DNA of 9,131 bases from Planctomycetota bacterium (lineage in GTDB: Bacteria > Planctomycetota > Planctomycetia > Pirellulales > Pirellulaceae). Positions 1 through 5,275 of this stretch are shown here, piece after piece. A model generated the notes under the pieces. That model ran no database searches and was not told where the DNA came from. It worked only from the letters and a program-made list of their open reading frames with translations. Where the stretch lies: NCBI GenBank assembly GCA_024277285.1, contig JAJRVM010000053.1, positions 1-9,131 of the forward strand, in the 5' to 3' direction. The stretch's first letter is position 1. Each line of letters opens with the position of its first letter. Made by a program: the position numbers and the translations under genes.

Positions 1-363
1 CAGTGCCCAATCGATTGGGATGGGGAACGCGTTCGCGCATGCAGTGGCACACACGAACGCCGCGCGCCGCATTTCGTTTGGCGCCAGTGCGCGGCCCAAA
101 CTCGCTGGTGGCCGAAGTGTCCGCGCATCGCGGTTTTGAAACCGGAAAAGGGAATCGTGTAGGCTGCTGGAAACTTGCTGATCTGCAGTGGTTCGGTTTC
201 TGCGGTTCTTGTCCCGAGAACGAGTGGTCGATTTGGGGCGCGCAGGCAAACAACTAGCAGTCGAAGTCAGGCATCGCACTTCTTCTCTTGCTCGTCATTT
301 TCCTTGCCCTTCAAGGAGAACCGGCAAAACGGCATCCACGAGCATGAACTCAGCAAAGGGGGT

Positions 364-440
364 TTGACGCCTGCCTCCGTTTTGGAACGCTACGTAACTT
401 TCAGGGTTGCCCACCCTGCCAAAACGGAGGCAGGCGTCAA
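364..440. repeat. Perfect 22-bp inverted repeat with nested hairpin
   Basis: The arms at 364-385 (starting TTGACGCCTGCCTCC) and 419-440 are exact reverse complements over 22 bp. The 33-nt spacer contains a second hairpin, CAGGGT (402-407) with ACCCTG (413-418), which abuts the right arm. There is no T-tract on either side, so it is not an obvious intrinsic terminator. It has the look of a small structured dispersed repeat or MITE remnant. The pairing is seen directly; the element identity is inferred. Confidence 0.85.
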
Positions 441-623
441 TGGCCTTAAGCTTTGGGAAGAGCGTGGATTGTACAAAACGGGGCGATGCATTGGTGGTGG
501 AACTCGCACCCTCCGGTGCAAGTGGCTCAGTGATCACTCTCATCGTATCAAAAACTGATACTTCATGCGCGCACTGGAAGATCCGTTGTTGCTGCGCGCG
601 GAATTCGATAGCCTGGGAATCTT

Positions 624-637
624 TAGCCGTTCACGGG
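624..637 (+). repeat. Diverged copy of the GTAACCGTTCACG terminal motif
   Basis: TAGCCGTTCACGGG matches the 13-mer found exactly at 4777, 5065, 8093 and 8419 apart from two positions at its outer end. It lies 35 bp before a CGCTAAT array, as does the copy at 2897 (22 bp before its array). No inverted partner is visible nearby. Confidence 0.5.
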
Positions 638-648
638 AATGAGGGCGC

Positions 649-690
649 GAACATCACATCGAGGAAAGGAACCGCTAATGAATGCTAATA
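649..690 (+). repeat. 42-bp dispersed repeat with CGCTAAT units
   Basis: This block matches 7687-7728 at 37 of 42 positions. Its right half carries CGCTAAT (673-679) and TGCTAAT (683-689), exactly 10 bp apart, preceded by AAAGGAAC. A third, more diverged copy of the array is at 2932-2948. No function can be read from the sequence, although one-helical-turn spacing is compatible with protein binding. Confidence 0.8.
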
Positions 691-718
691 AAAACGCACT
701 CGGGGTCGGTGCCCCAAG
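687..718 (-). terminator. Rho-independent terminator of the DUF4832 gene
   Basis: Read on the minus strand, CTTGGGG (718-712) pairs with CCCCGAG (705-699) through seven pairs including one G-T, around a 6-nt loop. Four bases follow (TGCG), then the T-rich run TTTTTATT (694-687). The stem begins 15 nt after the stop codon of the minus-strand gene, a normal terminator position. The T-run is supplied by the overlapping CGCTAAT repeat. Confidence 0.7.
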
Positions 719-733
719 CCACGTGTCTGCTCC

Positions 734-2692
734 TTACGGCCCTTCCAGCAATTCCAGCGTGATATCATCCAACCACAGTCGCACGCGAGTTTTGGCTTGG
801 CCCATTCCGCGTTCCACGGCAAACTGGCCGCGCACGGCGTTCAATGGCGTTTCGGCGGTGGCGGTAAGCCGTTGCCATTGACCAATCTTGCGCAGATCGT
901 ATTTGTTCGTCCCAATGTTCGCGACCCATTTTCCGTCCGCGTCGTGGATCCCCAGTTTGAGGTAGGGCGGCAGCGATTCTGGTTCCAGTTCGTCCACTTT
1001 GATCCAGCAGGTCAATCGATATTTGCTGCCGGGGAAGATCGGTACCTCCTGCGGGCCTGCCGCATGGTTCCAGCCCTCTGTCTGAGTCCCTTCAATATGC
1101 AGGCTGGAGCTGCCCGAATGCCGTTCGTGTCGATCAACGGTCATTGCGATTCCTGGCCTGGCCTTCCACGAGGTCTTTGCCGTTTCGAACCCTTCCTTCC
1201 ACGTATCGAGAGCCGCGTTTGGTATCGACACGGCAGGGAGTTCGCACAACGGATAGCGACCCTCGGTGTCGGCACCGGCGATGCCGAGTTGGATCGGGCG
1301 GTAGTGTTGTTCAGGTAGGATCATTGCGACCTTCAACTGGTAAGTGCCTGCCGGCATGTCCGCAGGGATCTTGATGACCGATTGCAGATCGATCGTCGAG
1401 TCGGGCTCCCATCGCGTTGTTGGCACACGTGGAAAGTAGAGTTCGCTGGCAACCACACTGCCCTTTTTGTCATGCAGAGTGAACTCGAGTGCGTAGCTTT
1501 CGTAGCATGGCGCGATGCCCGTGTTCTGCCAACGGTGTGTCATGATCAGACGGCTTGGCCGGTCGTGGCGAACGCGGATTTGCTGCTGCACATTGGCTTG
1601 CACGAGGACGAAGCGGAAGCCGATCTTGCGCGCGGCGGCGATAAACGTGTTCTTGACCTCTTGTGGAGCCTGCTCCCATTGGGGCATGCCAAGCACATTG
1701 GTGTTCATGTAGGAGATGGGATCGCTCAGGCCTTTGTCGACGGTTGTCTTCAGGTCCCAGCCCTTTCGTCGCATGCTGCTCAATCCACTATGGAACTCGT
1801 AGTTGCAAACGACGCCGCGTGGAGCGTAGGGGCGAAAGAACAGGTTTCCGACATTGGCACTGGGCCCTGCCGGTGTCAAACCATCTTGCCGGAAGTGCAT
1901 GCCACGCGTGGCGGCAAAGTCGTTGACTTGGGGATAGTCACCGACATTCAGGAACACTCGCGTATTCGGAAAAGCGTTGGCGTGGGCATCGATAACCCGT
2001 CGATAGGCGGCGATATATTTGGAACGCGTGAATCCGGTTTCCTCCAACTGCTCGGCGGTCCAGCGTCCTGGGATGTGCAAGCCCAAGTGCATCTCGCCCC
2101 ATTCACCAATGCCGCCAATGTCGAGGTATTCCAGTCCCGCGCGGCCGTTCAAGTACTTGCCCAGTCGAGCGGTAAATTGGCAATACAGATCCAGGTACTT
2201 TGCGTTCCAGAAGACCGGGTCACGTTGCTTCTTGGCACGCAGTCCCACGTGCTGGACACTTGGCACGCCCGCATCGAAAACCCATTTAGGGGTAGCGTAT
2301 TCCCGGCCAGAATGCATGCTTTCGGACATCACGCGAAAGGCAACTCGCTTACCCAACTTCTTGACCCAGAAATCAAAGATCGGCTGGAAGTATTCGTCGA
2401 AACCGCTGCCTGGTCCCGTTTCTTCCAGGTCTCCCCAGACGGGACGAAAGTAGACGATATCGGCCATTTCGAAGATCCAGGCATCTTGCGGTGGCTCGTA
2501 GCCCATCCCGCTGCCACCGGCCAGGTAGAGTCCCATGCCCGGATTGAAAAGGGGCACATCGGTGGCCCTTGGCCGGATTGTGCGCATTGCGAGCGCTGTG
2601 GCGGTGTCGCTGTCGGGCGGTGCGGCAAACAGTAAGGTGACGGAACCGAAAAACATCAACATCGCCACGGAAACTCTGCGAGTCTGTTTCAT
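734..2692 (-). CDS. Secreted DUF4832 glycosidase-like protein with C-terminal carbohydrate-binding-like domain
   Basis: A signal peptide is clear: KQTRR, then a hydrophobic run to about residue 24, with cleavage near LFA-APP. The mature protein opens with FNPGMGLY (about 51-58), the usual entry motif of DUF4832 proteins. A TIM-barrel-like region follows, with DIGGIGEWGEMH (about 193-204) and NYEFHSG (about 299-305), whose glutamates are candidate acid/base and nucleophile. The DUF4832 part (about 380-490, HRWQNTGIAPCYESY onward) and a jelly-roll domain resembling CBM4/9 (about 505-650, ending WLDDITLELL) complete it. Numbering starts at an upstream TTG (2698); I prefer the ATG at 2692, since AGGA lies 10 nt before it but only 4 nt before the TTG. 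The likely role is exported polysaccharide processing; the substrate is unknown. It lies 322 bp downstream of another secreted glycosidase-like gene on the same strand and has its own terminator. Confidence 0.87.
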   Translation of the reverse strand: MKQTRRVSVAMLMFFGSVTLLFAAPPDSDTATALAMRTIRPRATDVPLFNPGMGLYLAGGSGMGYEPPQDAWIFEMADIVYFRPVWGDLEETGPGSGFDEYFQPIFDFWVKKLGKRVAFRVMSESMHSGREYATPKWVFDAGVPSVQHVGLRAKKQRDPVFWNAKYLDLYCQFTARLGKYLNGRAGLEYLDIGGIGEWGEMHLGLHIPGRWTAEQLEETGFTRSKYIAAYRRVIDAHANAFPNTRVFLNVGDYPQVNDFAATRGMHFRQDGLTPAGPSANVGNLFFRPYAPRGVVCNYEFHSGLSSMRRKGWDLKTTVDKGLSDPISYMNTNVLGMPQWEQAPQEVKNTFIAAARKIGFRFVLVQANVQQQIRVRHDRPSRLIMTHRWQNTGIAPCYESYALEFTLHDKKGSVVASELYFPRVPTTRWEPDSTIDLQSVIKIPADMPAGTYQLKVAMILPEQHYRPIQLGIAGADTEGRYPLCELPAVSIPNAALDTWKEGFETAKTSWKARPGIAMTVDRHERHSGSSSLHIEGTQTEGWNHAAGPQEVPIFPGSKYRLTCWIKVDELEPESLPPYLKLGIHDADGKWVANIGTNKYDLRKIGQWQRLTATAETPLNAVRGQFAVERGMGQAKTRVRLWLDDITLELLEGP

Positions 2693-2840
2693 CGTCAAAT
2701 CGTCCTATGCAGGAACAAAGCTTGGAAGTGTAGGCGTGGGGCGTGTTCAGTTCGGCACAAAACGGTCGCCTGGCGATTGGTTCACCAGCACTTATCCGTG
2801 TCCCGTCCACAGGATTGCCACGCCACGGGTGGGATAGAAT

Positions 2841-2896
2841 CCAAAGTGTGGACCGCGGATTGGGATCACCATGCATGCTCCTTCCGCGGTCTTTGG
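2841..2896. repeat. GC-rich inverted repeat
   Basis: GACCGCGGA (2851-2859) pairs perfectly with TCCGCGGTC (2883-2891). The outer CCAAA (2841-2845) pairs with TTTGG (2892-2896) after a 5-nt bulge on the left. The loop is 23 nt and contains ATGCAT. It lies about 120 bp beyond the stop of the upstream minus-strand gene, but no T-run follows on that strand, so a terminator role is weak. It directly abuts the motif at 2897. Confidence 0.65.
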
Positions 2897-2909
2897 GTAA
2901 CCGTTTACG
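2897..2909 (+). repeat. One-mismatch copy of the GTAACCGTTCACG terminal motif
   Basis: GTAACCGTTTACG differs from the four exact copies in this window by a single C-to-T. It is followed 22 bp later by a CGCTAAT pair, as in the arrangement at 624-690. No inverted partner was found close by, so it may be a solo end. Confidence 0.6.
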
Positions 2910-2931
2910 AGCCTCAAGGAGGCGAACCGAT

Positions 2932-2948
2932 CGCTAATCGACGCTAAT
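2932..2948 (+). repeat. CGCTAAT pair with 10-bp period
   Basis: CGCTAAT occurs at 2932-2938 and 2942-2948, the same unit and spacing as at 673-689 and 7711-7737. The flanks (GGCGAAC before, AAGGAAAGG after) resemble the other sites only loosely. Confidence 0.65.
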
Positions 2949-3013
2949 GATCGAAGGAAAGGGATGACTCGCCCAATCGTTTTTCGTGCTAAGTGCGTTT
3001 GCCAAAAACAAAC

Positions 3014-4494
3014 TTACTGCCGGCGTATCCGCAGCGCCGCGTCGACGGTGAACTTGAGTGTATTCAACTTCTTCACCCCGCCGTTATGTTCAAATGTCTC
3101 TGATTTGTCGATCGCGCCGGTCTTCGTGTTAATCCACTGAGCCAGGTACTGTCCGGCCGGCAGTTTCAAACCGATGTTGGTATGGACTGTTCTGTCGAGC
3201 TTGTCCGATTTCGGGTTCTTGGGAAACGTCACATGCAGATAGATGGCGTAGGCTTTGCCTTTTTGTGCCAGTGCCCGCGCACTAAAGCCTTTGGGTACGT
3301 TCTTGAGTACGGCCTTATTCGGGTGCATGTGAACGAAGTCAAACGAATAGACAAAGTCCCGCAAGATCCTCAGTTGCTTCCTCAGCTTGGGGCTGCCACC
3401 ACCGGGCGAACGATACTTGGCAAACGTTCCGTCCGGATGTTTCGCCGTGAACGAGTAATCGAGGTTATTGTAGATCGCGCCGCCGGCCAGGATGAAGTCC
3501 CATCCTTCCGTGCGGTAAATGAAGTCCTCCTTGCCACGAAAGCCGGTCTCATTTTCACCCATCACTTTGTTCAGGCCGTAGTTCATCGCCACGGTGTCGG
3601 GCGGCACGCAATAGTGGAAGTTGAAGATCGAGACGGCTTCGTGCGGAGCCACGACTTTCTTGCGTCCGTTGGCGATGTTCAACGCAATCAGGTGCTGGTG
3701 CCGGTAGCTTTTTTCCGTGGCCACGATTTCGTCGACAATCCGGTGTTGCCATGGCATGGTCACGCCACCGAAGTAGGGTTCATTGCAAATCTCGTAGTAG
3801 AGATTGTCAAAATCTTTCAGTTTGGCCACGATCTTGCGAGTTAGCGCGAGTTGCACTTTGAGCAGTTTGGGGTGTTTGAGTGTGTAGACCTCGGTGCGTG
3901 AACATGCAGGGACATCGTTCACATTATTCGCCCCGTTCATCGGACTGGCGGCCCACATGGAATCCTTGTACATCGGGCAAAAAAGATTCAACTCGACCAC
4001 AATGCCACGTTTCTGAGCTTGAGTCATGAAATCGCGGAGTCGGCGGAAATAGTTGACATCCCATTTGTTGAGGTCAAACTTGTTGCCGGCATCGAAATAG
4101 CCTGACGTGTCGCTTCGTGCCCAAGGACAGATAAATCGATTTGGTTTGGGAGCCAACGTATTGTCGGTGATGCCGAACGAGTCGACTCGCTCACGGTACG
4201 AACCGCTGAACGTACGTGTATGATTCAGCTTGTCGGCGGCGAGTGCGTCAAAGTACTTCACATAATCGAAATCGAGATTCATCAGCGCGCCGTAGTGCTC
4301 GGCAGACGTGATCAATACCGTTGGCTTGCCGTGCCGTGCCACACAAAGTAATGGGGATTACCCTTGTGTAATGCGATCGGCCGCTCAGCGGCTTCGATCA
4401 ACTTCGGCAGTAACAAAATGATGATGCCGATCGTTAGGAGCCATGAATTGACGTGGCATGTGTGGGGATATGAGTTCTCACGTCGCGTGTTCAT
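3014..4494 (-). pseudogene. Secreted clan GH-A-like glycoside hydrolase, frameshifted by a 5-bp duplication
   Basis: Two frames join into one protein. The first (ATG at 4494, TGA at 4314-4312) has a signal peptide (WLLTIGIIILLL, cleavage near IEAA-ERP) and runs HYFVWHG. The second resumes at GKPTVLITSAEHYGA and runs 436 residues to 3014. The break lies on a tandem GCCGT repeat at 4328-4340; removing one 5-bp unit gives a continuous 491-residue protein. In that numbering YYEICNEP places the acid/base glutamate near 237, and MGENETGF places a candidate nucleophile near 314, as expected for clan GH-A. A small beta-sandwich (GLKLPAGQYLAQW onward, about 440-491) ends the protein. AAGGA lies about 12 nt before the ATG. 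A GTG at 4342 could start a 442-residue form without a signal peptide, probably not exported. The rest of the frame is intact, so the lesion looks recent or reversible. The family is recognised from memory; the substrate is unknown. Confidence 0.82.
4328..4340 (+). repeat. 5-bp tandem duplication causing the frameshift
   Basis: The run is GCCGT GCCGT GCC. With one unit removed, the minus strand reads TGG CAC GGC AAG CCA, giving WHGKP, and joins the two halves of the glycosidase without any other change. Confidence 0.85.
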
Positions 4495-4768
4495 GAGGTA
4501 CGATTCCTTTGGAAATGCAAGGGATGGGCATAGGTTGGGGGTAGTGTTCTGTCATGATGGTCGATGCGGGGTGTCGCGTCAAATGGAGCCTGGGGGAAGT
4601 CCTGGTTTTGGGTTTTGCGGGGCGTGCGGTCGTCATGAGGGGGCGTTTCCACTCACCTTCGATTGCTACCGTCGACCCAAAGCCTCCATCAAGCTGGCTT
4701 GAGCCGTAGCACGATGCCCCACGCCCGCCAAATAATGCACTGCAGCGTTGAGCGGGCCGGCGAATCGA
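4495..4768. other. Upstream region of the glycosidase, no gene seen
   Basis: Open frames on both strands here are short, give low-complexity peptides and resemble nothing known. The only signal I can support is AAGGA about 12 nt before the ATG at 4494. Confidence 0.5.
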
Positions 4769-4776
4769 GGTTGTTC

Positions 4777-5077
4777 GTAACCGTTCACGCGATTTTGACT
4801 GCGACACGCGCGAAGAACCGCAAGAACTCGGCGGAAGACGTGAACGTGTATGACGCTTCTACAAGCATCGCTCCGGGTGGTGATACAAGCTTCGGAATTG
4901 GCGAACCGTATCTTTCACTCGATTATTCCCCTGTCTTTCATTCCCCTGCCAATGGCTGACGCGATGGAATAGGGCAGGGGAATGCATAGCAGGGGAATAA
5001 AGGCAGAACATGAGATCGAGCACATACAGTGCCGCACGAAGGACGGGTGTTGTGGACTGAATCCCGTGAACGGTTAC
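4777..5077. mobile_element. 301-bp MITE-like element
   Basis: The left end GTAACCGTTCACG (4777-4789) and right end CGTGAACGGTTAC (5065-5077) are perfect 13-bp inverted repeats. With one base either side, 18 of 19 positions match (CGTAACCGTTCACG, one mismatch, GATT). An 8-9-bp direct repeat borders both ends. The interior holds no long gene and no transposase, but a long near-palindrome occupies its middle (4923-5000). Size, ends and lack of coding capacity fit a non-autonomous element moved in trans. It sits 198 bp before the peptidase start. No insertion-sequence family can be assigned from the ends alone. Confidence 0.72.
4923..5000. repeat. Double ATTCCCCTG inverted repeat forming a long hairpin
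   Basis: Two 28-nt arms (4923-4950 and 4973-5000) pair as 11 bp, a 5-nt internal loop, then 12 bp, around a 22-nt spacer. Each arm carries two direct copies of one unit with 15-nt period: ATTCCCCTG at 4925 and 4940, and CAGGGGAAT at 4975 and 4990. No T-run follows the stem. I recall similar CATTCCCCTGCC runs in planctomycete intergenic DNA, but could not check this. Confidence 0.8.
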
Positions 5078-5275
5078 GGTTGTTCGAACCAGGCGTTTGA
5101 CAATCCGTCTTCGGCCACACATGCTGGCTGATGGGAGAGTGCCCACCGGTTGTCTTGGTGTTCGTGGCCGAGAGCGTCACGAGACCCATGGTGGCCGGTT
5201 GCGATCGCGAAGTGGTGCGCGCCGGGCAAGATGTGACAATATACAACAACGACTTACAACAATGACGAGCCAACA
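5078..5275 (+). promoter_or_regulatory. Upstream region of the peptidase gene with leader mini-ORF
   Basis: There is no Shine-Dalgarno sequence before the ATG at 5276. Three copies of CAACAAYGAC start at 5244, 5257 and 5271; the last contains the start codon. The middle copy opens a five-codon frame (ATG 5262, M-T-S-Q-Q, TGA 5277-5279) whose stop overlaps the peptidase start as ATGA, compatible with translational coupling. A TTGACA occurs at 5097-5102, but the hexamer at -10 spacing (CATGCT) is poor, so I do not call a promoter. Confidence 0.35.

Larger units (their letters stand above)
1..733. other. Intergenic stretch, no convincing gene
   Basis: All frames hold only short open frames of unrecognisable, arginine/cysteine/tryptophan-rich composition. 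Frame 1 is open from the left edge to a TAG near base 163 and could be the tail of an upstream gene, but the peptide resembles nothing I know. A 14-bp perfect palindrome, CCCAATCGATTGGG, lies at 6-19. The stretch then holds the large inverted repeat at 364-440, a diverged terminal-repeat motif at 624-637, the CGCTAAT block at 649-690 and the terminator of the minus-strand gene. I see no RNA gene. Confidence 0.6.
2693..3013. other. Intergenic gap with hairpin and repeat motifs
   Basis: This gap separates the two minus-strand genes. It holds a GC-rich hairpin (2841-2896), a terminal-repeat motif (2897-2909) and a CGCTAAT pair (2932-2948). I see no convincing promoter for the DUF4832 gene; the only translation signal is AGGA near 2702, before its ATG. 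No small gene is supported. Confidence 0.6.
4769..5086. repeat. 9-bp direct repeat flanking the MITE-like element
   Basis: GGTTGTTCG occurs at 4769-4777 and again at 5078-5086, directly outside the inverted repeats. The first eight bases (4769-4776 and 5078-5085) abut the element exactly; the ninth, G4777, can be counted either as duplication or as the first base of the element. Same-orientation copies at both borders are what a transposition target-site duplication looks like. Confidence 0.7.

Noticed and set aside
6..19. Perfect 14-bp palindrome CCCAATCGATTGGG as an operator
   Set aside because: No gene start is visible within reach at the window edge, so no regulatory role can be supported.
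1382..2635. Long plus-strand open frame (417 codons) opposite the DUF4832 gene
   Set aside because: It lies wholly antisense to a gene with a signal peptide and recognisable motifs; its peptide shows no family signature and arises from the codon bias of the real gene.
3182..3844. Plus-strand open frame (220 codons) opposite the glycosidase
   Set aside because: Antisense shadow of a frame that contains the NEP and GENETGF motifs; no independent evidence.
4478..4807. Minus-strand open frame overlapping the glycosidase start and the MITE end
   Set aside because: Crosses the boundary of the inserted element and has no recognisable content.
5097..5125. TTGACA as a promoter for the peptidase
   Set aside because: The hexamer at the expected -10 distance (CATGCT) is poor and the implied leader would be about 150 nt; not called.
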